From positions 1 to 6,614 of the forward strand of contig JBCBIX010000134.1 of the NCBI GenBank assembly GCA_038523965.1: DNA of 6,614 bases, read 5' to 3'. Within the stretch, counting starts at the first letter, position 1; each line of letters begins with the position of its first letter. The DNA is from JAJRXG01 sp038523965. Lineage in GTDB: Bacteria > Bacteroidota > Bacteroidia > Chitinophagales > Saprospiraceae. Under the pieces are notes generated by a model. It had not been told where the DNA came from and ran no database searches. It was given only the letters and a program-made list of their open reading frames with translations. A program made the translations under genes and the position numbers. Below are positions 1-5,242 of this stretch, in pieces.

Positions 1-302
1 CTTATTTCCTTTCCTACCCAGTTCATCTCTAATGGATATCCTGACAACGCAATGCTGAAGTGGTCAGTGACATAATCCTGTATGAGTTGATCAGCGTTCG
101 GATGCTCGTCATTCATAAAGAGATAAAGAGAGTCACCTCCTGCTGTGATAATTGCTTCCTCAAGGTCATCCATGAAAAAATGAAGCTCGATTTGGAGTTC
201 CTTGAGTTCTTCCTTGTAATTGATCTCACATTTACTCAGGTGTAGTTCGTGATCTACGAGAATAGTGCTAAGGACAGCGCAAAGAATGAGCTTGGAAATC
301 AT
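1..302 (-). CDS. DUF6702 family secreted protein, N-terminal part (3' end outside window)
   Basis: An open frame reads leftward from ATG at 302 to the window edge, giving 100 residues without a stop. The N-terminus (MISKLILCAVLSTILV) is a short hydrophobic signal-like segment. It is followed by a beta-strand-rich region with the layout I know from DUF6702 proteins of Bacteroidota: an H-x-S-x-x-E-I-x-Y segment (about residues 21-29), a short charged turn, then hydrophobic strands leading to F-M-D-D-L-E (residues 43-48), then D-Q-L-I-x-D-Y and H-F-x-I near residues 71-84. Family members are about 160-170 residues, so roughly the last 40% is missing. The biochemical function of the family is unknown; export to the periplasm or cell surface is inferred from the N-terminus. 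No in-frame ATG, GTG or TTG lies between this start and the upstream stop at 378-380, so the start is well fixed. There is no clear ribosome-binding site. It is transcribed away from the repeat region at 469-773. Confidence 0.82.
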   Translation of the reverse strand, partial: MISKLILCAVLSTILVDHELHLSKCEINYKEELKELQIELHFFMDDLEEAIITAGGDSLYLFMNDEHPNADQLIQDYVTDHFSIALSGYPLEMNWVGKEI

Positions 303-306
303 GAGG

Positions 307-314
307 CAAATGTA
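307..314 (-). promoter_or_regulatory. Possible -7 promoter element (TACATTTG) of the DUF6702 gene
   Basis: On the minus strand this octamer fits the Bacteroidota -7 consensus TAnnTTTG exactly. It ends only four bases before the ATG at 302, so transcription would start at or very near the start codon. I see no TTG-type -33 element at the usual distance. An exact match to six fixed positions can occur by chance, hence the modest confidence. Confidence 0.35.
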
Positions 315-527
315 AATCTTGTCAGACCGCGGGGTATGATAGTACTGTGAAAAGGCGCAAAAGGTTACTTTCCTTGTTCAAACATGGATCAATCCAGCCT
401 TTTATTTCGGCTACGTAAATTAAATGTTAAAACTTTTCGCTGGAGTGACAATATTTCGAACTTTTGGTCTTAACATGTGAACGCGAAGGCGACACGGTCA
501 CGTAGTGATTGCGACAGATATACAGGA

Positions 528-557
528 TTATTTTTTGGTTGATGCAGTGAAAGGAAG
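528..557 (+). repeat. 30-base direct repeat, copy 1
   Basis: This stretch is identical, base for base, to 717-746, and the two copies lie 189 bases apart. It starts with TTATTTTTTGG and ends with GTGAAAGGAAG, where the last GAAG is also the 5' end of the terminator stem. Identity stops abruptly on both sides: the upstream flanks differ, and downstream only the structure of the hairpin is kept. Confidence 0.95.
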
Positions 558-587
558 TCGGTCAATTTGATCGGCTTCTCTTTTTTT
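554..587 (+). terminator. Rho-independent terminator of unit 1
   Basis: The hairpin arms run from 554 to 578: GAAGTCGGTC pairs with GATCGGCTTC (10 pairs including two G-T), closing a five-base loop. A T-rich tract (TCTTTTTTT, 579-587) follows at once. The polarity is plus strand. On the minus strand the hairpin is not followed by T residues, so it is unlikely to end the barrel-protein transcript. Confidence 0.8.
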
Positions 588-716
588 AACGTCAATGAGA
601 TGACAAAAACCTTACTCAAGGTATAGTTTAGTTAATATTGGCTTAACATTGCGGCGGAGACGTGACTATTGCGATTCAATCGCGTCTCAACAGTGTAAGA
701 AAAAGGTTTTCAAGTT

Positions 717-746
717 TTATTTTTTGGTTGATGCAGTGAAAGGAAG
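717..746 (+). repeat. 30-base direct repeat, copy 2
   Basis: This is the second perfect copy of the box at 528-557. Like the first, it runs directly into a terminator stem, so the box and hairpin form one module. The spacing and conserved orientation suggest tandem duplication of a whole unit followed by divergence outside the box. Confidence 0.95.
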
Positions 747-773
747 CTGGCCGAGAGGTTAGCTTCTTTTTTT
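743..773 (+). terminator. Rho-independent terminator of unit 2
   Basis: GAAGCTGGCC (743-752) pairs with GGTTAGCTTC (757-766) across 10 positions, two of them G-T. The loop is GAGA, a GNRA-type tetraloop. Seven T residues follow (767-773). The stem sequence differs from that of unit 1 in its inner six positions, yet pairing is kept throughout. The polarity is plus strand. Confidence 0.85.
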
Positions 774-804
774 GTTTAAGGGCCCTATAAAATCATTGAA
801 GCTG

Positions 805-1347
805 TTAAAACTCTATCGATAGAGAGAGAACGTATCTGTTGTAGTTCATCGATATGGTACTTCTATCAAAAAAGGATAGATCAAGGCCTTGATTGAGATA
901 GCCAATCGATGGTACGATTCGCACATTTCGAGGTGTGGTTATAGCAAGACCAAAGGCGGGATGTAACAGAATAGTGCTGAGTGGATCGAGATCTTCGTCA
1001 CTCACTTCTTCTCCATAATGGGGAATCCCAAGCCCACTGACAAAGCTGATGAATGGACTTACCCTGGGCCTATCGTTAAGCACATATCGCGTTTGAACCC
1101 CGACATTGGACATACTGACATCGAGTAAATCACCGTATTGATAATATGAAACAGATGGGCCTATCCAGACCCTTTTCGCAACAGGAAAGAGTAAAGCTCC
1201 ATGAAGTCCAATATTGCTCTGATCAGCTTCCATGAGCCAGTCAAACCCCACTTGTATTATAGGCGTCTCCAGTTCTTTCTCTTGACTGATTAAAGTCACT
1301 GAGCCATAGAGTAGTGTGAAGAAGACAATAGCAAAGAACCGTTTCAT
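805..1347 (-). CDS. Putative outer-membrane beta-barrel protein (180 aa)
   Basis: The product starts with a signal peptide: positive MKR, then a hydrophobic run to about residue 20, with likely cleavage near LIS-Q. The mature part consists of alternating hydrophobic/polar strands, for example residues 46-56, 60-72, 79-90, 98-107, 131-138 and 143-151. It ends in Y-V-L-S-L-S-I-E-F, a terminal aromatic beta-signal typical of proteins inserted by the BAM machinery. About 160 mature residues suggests a small barrel of roughly eight strands. The substrate and role are unknown, and I cannot assign it firmly to a named family. An open frame continues upstream to an ATG at 1410. I chose the ATG at 1345-1347 because only this start puts the signal peptide at the N-terminus, an AAGGGA sequence precedes it, and the upstream ATG lies inside the sdh terminator stem. 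It lies 122 bases beyond sdhB, separated by that terminator, so it probably has its own promoter. Confidence 0.72.
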   Translation of the reverse strand: MKRFFAIVFFTLLYGSVTLISQEKELETPIIQVGFDWLMEADQSNIGLHGALLFPVAKRVWIGPSVSYYQYGDLLDVSMSNVGVQTRYVLNDRPRVSPFISFVSGLGIPHYGEEVSDEDLDPLSTILLHPAFGLAITTPRNVRIVPSIGYLNQGLDLSFFDRSTISMNYNRYVLSLSIEF

Positions 1348-1393
1348 AAAGTCCCTTACGCCTCTATCGCACATAGGTTGGGCAGGCAGTCCT

Positions 1394-1427
1394 AAAAAAA
1401 GGACCCACACCAGAAAGGAATGGGCCC
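1394..1427 (-). terminator. Intrinsic terminator of the sdhCAB operon
   Basis: Read on the minus strand, GGGCCCATTCC (1427-1417) pairs with GGTGTGGGTCC (1411-1401), with one T-T mismatch and two G-T pairs. The loop is TTTCT, and a run of seven T residues (1400-1394) follows. It begins 43 bases after the sdhB stop codon and ends 46 bases before the barrel-protein start. It therefore closes the sdh operon and separates it from the next gene. Confidence 0.82.
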
Positions 1428-1469
1428 GAAGTACCTGTTTTGTCTGTTTAAGTTCCTCGAGGTAGAGAT

Positions 1470-2219
1470 CTACATGGACTCTCCTACAACTGAGGCCGAT
1501 AGGTAAGATCGATTCATCATGGCAATGTTTTCGATGCTTATCTCTTTAGGGCATTCTGCTTCACATGCGCCGATATTAGAGCAGAATCCAAATCCCTCTT
1601 TGTCCATCTGAGCAACCATCTTACTCACACGTTTCTGATGTTCCACTTCGCCTTGAGGAAGTCGCCCTAAGTGAGCCACCTTCGCTGATGTGAAGAGCAT
1701 AGCTGAACCGTTGGGGCAGGCTGCAACACATGCTCCACAGCCAATACACGTGGCTGAGTCAAAGGCGTGAGACGCTTGGTCTTTTTCGATAGGAATAGCA
1801 TTACCATCCTGTGCTTGTCCAGTATTGACCGAGATATATCCTCCAGCTTGGATGATGCGATCAAAGGCTGATCTATCCACAACTAAATCTTTGATCACTG
1901 GAAAGGCACTCGCTCGCCATGGTTCGACATGGATCGTATCTCCGTCAGAAAAACTACGCATATGCAACTGACAAGTAGTGGTCCCTTGTTGTGGGCCATG
2001 GGGTCGCCCGTTAATGACGAGGTTACATGTACCGCAGATACCTTCTCTACAGTCGTGCGCGAAATAGACTGGTTCTTTTCTCTCCGAGATGAGCTGTTCA
2101 TTAAGAACATCGAGCATCTCGAGGAATGACATATGTTCTTCGGCCTCTACCGTGTAAGACTCAAAACGTCCTTTTTCCTTATCGTTCTTTTGTCTCCAGA
2201 CTTTAAGATTAATCTTCAT
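1470..2219 (-). CDS. sdhB: Succinate dehydrogenase / fumarate reductase iron-sulfur subunit
   Basis: This 249-residue subunit carries electrons between the flavin of SdhA and the membrane cytochrome b. The N-terminal plant-type ferredoxin domain binds the [2Fe-2S] cluster through C57, C62, C65 (C-R-E-G-I-C-G-T-C) and C83. The C-terminal bacterial ferredoxin domain has C158, C161 and C164 plus C223 for the [4Fe-4S] cluster, and C168, C213 and C219 for the [3Fe-4S] cluster. The six- and four-residue spacing of the last three cysteines matches the E. coli SdhB/FrdB pattern as I remember it. The length is normal for the family. The gene starts 35 bases after the sdhA stop; the spacer holds only a small CCGA/TCGG inverted repeat and no strong ribosome-binding site. 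Sequence alone does not say whether the enzyme works mainly as succinate dehydrogenase or as fumarate reductase in this cell; both directions are chemically possible. The protein faces the cytoplasm. Confidence 0.96.
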   Translation of the reverse strand: MKINLKVWRQKNDKEKGRFESYTVEAEEHMSFLEMLDVLNEQLISERKEPVYFAHDCREGICGTCNLVINGRPHGPQQGTTTCQLHMRSFSDGDTIHVEPWRASAFPVIKDLVVDRSAFDRIIQAGGYISVNTGQAQDGNAIPIEKDQASHAFDSATCIGCGACVAACPNGSAMLFTSAKVAHLGRLPQGEVEHQKRVSKMVAQMDKEGFGFCSNIGACEAECPKEISIENIAMMNRSYLSASVVGESM

Positions 2220-2254
2220 CGTGATCCGATTTTCGGTTGCTTTATAGGTGAATG

Positions 2255-4252
2255 CTATTTGTAGCTACGAGTTTTCAACTCGACATTTTCAAAGATCAAA
2301 TCCTCTTTGTGCAGTTGGTGATTTCCATCATCTGACCATTCCCAGGCGGATACGAACGAGTAGTTCTCATCATCACGTAGCGCTTCGCCTTCTGTTGTTT
2401 GATATTCTTCTCGGAAGTGCCCACCACAGGACTCATTTCGCGCTAAGGCGTCGACCATCATCACCTCACCCAACTCAAGGAAATCTGCTACGCGTAGCGC
2501 TTTTTCTAACTCTGGGTTATACTCATCAGCAGTACCTGGAACGAATACATCGCTGTAGAATTCATCTCTCAGTTCTCTGATCAGATCGCGGCCCTTGTTG
2601 AGCCCCTCTGCATTGCGCGACATACCGCAGTATTCCCAAACGATTTTGCCGAGACGACGGTGGAAGGATTCTACAGACTTATTGCCTTTTACACTCATGA
2701 GCTTGTTAATCCGATCAACAACAGCGGCTTCTGCCTGATCGAACTCTTCTGTTTCTGTGCTAAACTTAGGAGTACGGATATCCTGGCTCAGGAATTGGCC
2801 TATCGTGTATGGAATCACAAAGTATCCATCAGCCAATCCTTGCATGAGTGCTGAGGCCCCCAAGCGGTTAGCACCATGGTCCGAGAAATTCGCCTCTCCG
2901 AGCGCAAACAGTCCAGGCACATTAGTTTCGAGATTGTAATCTACCCAGAGTCCACCCATGGTGTAATGAACAGCAGGATAGATCTTCATTGGCATCTTGT
3001 ATGGATTTTCGCCAGTGATCTTCTCGTACATCTGGAAGAGATTACCGTATTTCTGCTTGATAATCTTCTCTCCAAGAGCCGTAATTTCTGCTGCAGTGGC
3101 ATTGTGGTTACCCTGAGTGTGAGCTTCTGCTTTGCCATATCGTTGGATCGCTGAAGCGAAATCTAAGAAGACAGCCAGACCGGTTGGAGCCACACCTTTT
3201 CCTTCGTCGCAAGCAGTTTTAGCAGCACGCGAGGCTACGTCTCGAGGAACCAGATTACCAAAGGCAGGATACCTGCGTTCCAGGTAATAGTCACGATCTT
3301 CTTCTGCGATCTCGAGGGCAGACTTCTTGCCAGTCCGAACCGCTTCGGCATCTGCGACTTTGTTAGGCACCCATACGCGACCATCGTTGCGCAGTGATTC
3401 TGACATCAGAGTCAACTTCGATTGGTATTCTCCTGATACCGGTATACATGTAGGGTGGATCTGTGTGAAGCATGGGTTGGCCATAAGTGCTCCTCTTCGT
3501 ACTGATCTCCAGGCTGCGGATACATTACATCCCATGGCGTTCGTAGATAAGTAGAAGACATTGCCATATCCACCGGTCGCAAGCACCACACAGTGCGCGG
3601 CGAAACGCTCAATTTTTCCATTCAGTAGGTTCCGTACGATGATGCCTCTCGCCTTTCCATCTACTTTGACCAAGTCGAGCATCTCATGACGATTGTACAT
3701 CTCTACTGTACCCAATGAAATTTGACGTGATAATGCCTGGTATGCACCGATCAGGAGCTGCTGTCCCGTCTGTCCACGTGCATAGAAGGTGCGCGAAACC
3801 TGTACACCACCAAAAGATCGATTGGCAAGCAAGCCTCCATACTCTCTGGCAAATGGTACACCCTGCGCTACGCATTGATCGATAATATCTACACTGACCT
3901 CAGCCAAGCGATGCACGTTAGCCTCTCTTGAGCGGTAATCTCCTCCCTTGATGGTGTCGTAGAAAAGTCTAAAAACGGAGTCACCGTCATTCTGGTAGTT
4001 CTTAGCGGCATTGATTCCACCCTGAGCGGCAATACTGTGTGCACGTCGAGGACTATCATGAAAGGTGAAGCACTTTACATTATAGCCTAACTCACCGAGG
4101 GTAGCCGCCGCTGAAGCACCTGCTAACCCTGTTCCTACAACGATGACTTCTAATCGTCGCTTATTATTAGGAGCGACGAGGTTCATGGTAGACTTGTAGT
4201 CTATCCACTTGTCATTGAGCGTTCCAGAGGGGACTTTACTTCTTAATTCCAT
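2255..4252 (-). CDS. sdhA: Succinate dehydrogenase / fumarate reductase flavoprotein subunit
   Basis: This 665-residue catalytic subunit interconverts succinate and fumarate in the citric acid cycle and respiratory chain. The FAD-binding Rossmann motif is V-V-G-T-G-L-A-G (G40, G42, G45). H72 in R-A-H-S-I-A-A-Q-G-G is the expected site of covalent FAD attachment. Active-site motifs are I-H-P-T (H266), S-E-S-L-R-N-D-G (284-291), P-R-D-V-A-S-R (catalytic arginine R337), H-Y-T-M-G-G (H429) and G-A-N-R-L-G-A-S-A-L (R463). The C-terminal helical domain (about 500-620) is complete. It resembles the Bacillus-type SdhA subgroup rather than the E. coli form. The frame is open from 4303, but I chose ATG at 4252: the longer start would overlap the end of sdhC, and its extra 17 residues do not look like the family. 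With this start, only four bases separate it from the sdhC stop, which suggests translational coupling. No frameshift or missing residue is seen. Confidence 0.96.
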   Translation of the reverse strand: MELRSKVPSGTLNDKWIDYKSTMNLVAPNNKRRLEVIVVGTGLAGASAAATLGELGYNVKCFTFHDSPRRAHSIAAQGGINAAKNYQNDGDSVFRLFYDTIKGGDYRSREANVHRLAEVSVDIIDQCVAQGVPFAREYGGLLANRSFGGVQVSRTFYARGQTGQQLLIGAYQALSRQISLGTVEMYNRHEMLDLVKVDGKARGIIVRNLLNGKIERFAAHCVVLATGGYGNVFYLSTNAMGCNVSAAWRSVRRGALMANPCFTQIHPTCIPVSGEYQSKLTLMSESLRNDGRVWVPNKVADAEAVRTGKKSALEIAEEDRDYYLERRYPAFGNLVPRDVASRAAKTACDEGKGVAPTGLAVFLDFASAIQRYGKAEAHTQGNHNATAAEITALGEKIIKQKYGNLFQMYEKITGENPYKMPMKIYPAVHYTMGGLWVDYNLETNVPGLFALGEANFSDHGANRLGASALMQGLADGYFVIPYTIGQFLSQDIRTPKFSTETEEFDQAEAAVVDRINKLMSVKGNKSVESFHRRLGKIVWEYCGMSRNAEGLNKGRDLIRELRDEFYSDVFVPGTADEYNPELEKALRVADFLELGEVMMVDALARNESCGGHFREEYQTTEGEALRDDENYSFVSAWEWSDDGNHQLHKEDLIFENVELKTRSYK

Positions 4253-4256
4253 GTGA

Positions 4257-4943
4257 TTAGGATTGAGTGAGAAAGAGATAGATGGGTATGATCGCAAAAC
4301 CAAGTGGGATTAGAATCGAATATGCGAGTCCAAGTCCCTTGATTAACGGACTGTATTTTTTATGGTTGATTCCCAAAGTTTGGAAGGCACTGGCGAACCC
4401 ATGACTAAGGTGAAATGCCAAGACCACCAAACCGATGATATAAGCTACTACCCATACTGGATTCGTTAACACCTGCACCACGCTTGAGTAGGCATCTTTA
4501 ATCGGACCGGCGTCATAAGTCACCGTTTCAATGTGACTGGCCCCGGTTTTAAATTGGACCCAAAAGTGTCCCAAGTGCATCAATAAGAAAGCCAGAATTA
4601 AAGTGCCGAGTAGAGCCATGTTACGTGAAGCCCACGTGGTTTTGTCTTTGGGTCGGACGGCATATTTTCCTCCCTTCGCTTTCTTGTTCTTGATGGCAAG
4701 GAGAATCCCCTGGATAGTGTGAAGGATGATGAAGAAGAAGTTGCCGATCGAGATGGTTTGGACTAAAGGGTTATGACCCATAAAATCGGCATACACATTA
4801 AATGCTTTACCACCATCATTTTGTAGTAGTTGCAGATTACCAAGGAGGTGCATGACCAAGAAGAGAATCAAAAACAATCCCGTCAAAGACATGATCAGCT
4901 TACGTCCGATACTCGATGTCAGAAATGATATTAGCCAGTTCAT
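4257..4943 (-). CDS. sdhC: Succinate dehydrogenase cytochrome b subunit (b558 family membrane anchor)
   Basis: This 228-residue integral membrane protein anchors SdhAB to the inner membrane and exchanges electrons with quinone. Five hydrophobic helices are visible at about residues 15-36, 62-84, 108-129, 161-182 and 204-226. This is the single-anchor, five-helix, di-heme layout of Wolinella and Bacillus enzymes, not the SdhC/SdhD pair of E. coli. Candidate heme ligands are H32 (helix I), H75 (helix II), H123 or H126 (helix III) and H178 (helix IV, in F-H-L-S-H-G). Known relatives use menaquinone, which fits the phylum. The start M-N-W-L-I-S-F-L-T-S-S-I-G matches the usual N-terminus of the family. 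It is the first gene of the operon, with sdhA four bases downstream. Helix IV has no glutamate or aspartate near the heme ligand, unlike Wolinella fumarate reductase. Confidence 0.94.
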   Translation of the reverse strand: MNWLISFLTSSIGRKLIMSLTGLFLILFLVMHLLGNLQLLQNDGGKAFNVYADFMGHNPLVQTISIGNFFFIILHTIQGILLAIKNKKAKGGKYAVRPKDKTTWASRNMALLGTLILAFLLMHLGHFWVQFKTGASHIETVTYDAGPIKDAYSSVVQVLTNPVWVVAYIIGLVVLAFHLSHGFASAFQTLGINHKKYSPLIKGLGLAYSILIPLGFAIIPIYLFLTQS

Positions 4944-4964
4944 CCAGAATTATTTAAAATCAGT

Positions 4965-4974
4965 TTTCGCGAAA
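4965..4974. promoter_or_regulatory. Perfect 10-base palindrome TTTCGCGAAA upstream of sdhC
   Basis: The sequence is its own reverse complement and lies 21 bases before the sdhC start codon, in the sdhC-uvrA spacer. It has the symmetry of a site for a dimeric DNA-binding protein, and its place near the operon start would suit control of sdh expression. No regulator is encoded nearby and I cannot link it to a known operator, so the role is conjecture. Confidence 0.3.
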
Positions 4975-5044
4975 TCAAGATAAAAGACTGTGTTGGACGC
5001 TGCTTCCATAGAGATGTTTGGTCCATGCAGGCTTTAATCAACCG

Positions 5045-5052
5045 CAAAAATA
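5045..5052 (-). promoter_or_regulatory. Possible -7 element (TATTTTTG) of the sdhCAB operon
   Basis: On the minus strand the octamer fits TAnnTTTG exactly. Transcription would begin near 5040, giving a leader of about 95 bases that includes the TTTCGCGAAA palindrome. No TTG-type -33 element is visible at the normal distance, so this is only a candidate. Confidence 0.35.
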
Positions 5053-5223
5053 ACCTTATCGAGGCCTGTGCTCAGGAGGCTGAAGAGCTCGTATTTGTTT
5101 AGAACAGGTCCATCTAAAATGAAATTGGAGAACAATGAGCCAAGAGTGGTTCGCATAGGAGGAAAAGAACTTTGAATACCCCTGTCAGTTATCCTTAGAA
5201 TATTCAATCTTGAATCTTTTTGA

Positions 5224-5231
5224 TACGTTTC
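5224..5231 (+). promoter_or_regulatory. Possible -7 element (TACGTTTC) of uvrA
   Basis: It matches TAnnTTTG except for the last base and ends 11 bases before the proposed TTG start of uvrA. That would give a very short leader of a few bases. A TTG at 5210-5212 is too close to serve as a normal -33 element. Weak evidence. Confidence 0.25.
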
Positions 5232-5242
5232 AACCCTGCACA

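Larger units (their letters stand above)
469..587 (+). ncRNA. Candidate small RNA, unit 1 of a tandem pair
   Basis: The proposed unit has four parts: a CTTAACAT box (469-476) preceded by TTGG, a variable middle of about 50 bases, a 30-base box at 528-557 that is identical in unit 2, and a terminator hairpin with T-tract ending at 587. The middle can form a 7-pair hairpin (495-501 with 505-511, two G-T pairs, loop GTA). The expected transcript is about 115 bases. A possible -7 element AACTTTTG (459-466, one mismatch to TAnnTTTG) precedes the 5' box, without a visible -33 element. No plus-strand protein gene lies between the left edge and this terminator, so the terminator needs some other transcript to serve. 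The left boundary is an inference from comparison with unit 2. I do not recognise an Rfam family. Confidence 0.4.
642..773 (+). ncRNA. Candidate small RNA, unit 2 of a tandem pair
   Basis: The organisation matches unit 1: TTGG then CTTAACAT (642-649), a variable middle, the identical 30-base box (717-746), and a terminator ending at 773. The middle is about 67 bases. It can form a stem of GAGACG (657-662) with CGTCTC (683-688), enclosing a small CGAT/ATCG hairpin (672-675 with 679-682). A -7-like TAATATTG (633-640, one mismatch to TAnnTTTG) sits just upstream. A longer alternative structure pairs AAAACCTT (606-613) with AAGGTTTT (703-710); this would need a transcript that begins just after the first terminator. 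No protein gene precedes the terminator on this strand. The 5' end is therefore uncertain and the function unknown. Confidence 0.4.
303..804. other. Intergenic region without a convincing protein gene
   Basis: This 502-base stretch lies between the DUF6702 gene and the stop codon of the barrel-protein gene. The only open frames are short, lack ATG starts, or are antisense to structured repeats. Its left part (303-468) holds the upstream region of the DUF6702 gene and, on the plus strand, a possible small stem of TCCAGC (393-398) with GCTGGA (439-444). Its right part holds two tandem units on the plus strand, described separately. The last 30 bases before the barrel gene's stop contain a short palindrome AGGGCCCT (779-786) and nothing else I can support. 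Confidence 0.7.

Noticed and set aside
371..395. TTCAAAC resembling a tRNA T-loop.
   Set aside because: The flanking bases do not form a five-pair T-stem, and no anticodon or acceptor arm is present.
470..619. Minus-strand frame of 49 codons from TTG that reads through the first repeat and terminator.
   Set aside because: Both repeat copies give a similar peptide in this direction only because the DNA box is identical. The strand opposite to the terminators' polarity, the non-ATG start and the poly-A-derived lysines argue against a real protein.
761..803. AGCTTC (761-766) and GAAGCT (798-803) as a possible alternative pairing that would disrupt the second terminator.
   Set aside because: The downstream partner is transcribed only after the terminator has acted, so it cannot work as an antiterminator; six bases is within chance.
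2248..2580. 110-codon plus-strand frame opposite the end of sdhA, and similar antisense frames within sdhA and sdhB.
   Set aside because: They lie entirely opposite genes with strong family matches and show no protein-like character; they are shadows of the codon use of the real genes.
5025..5102. Plus-strand reading frame of 25 codons from ATG in the same spacer.
   Set aside because: Too short to judge, no ribosome-binding site, and no conserved feature.
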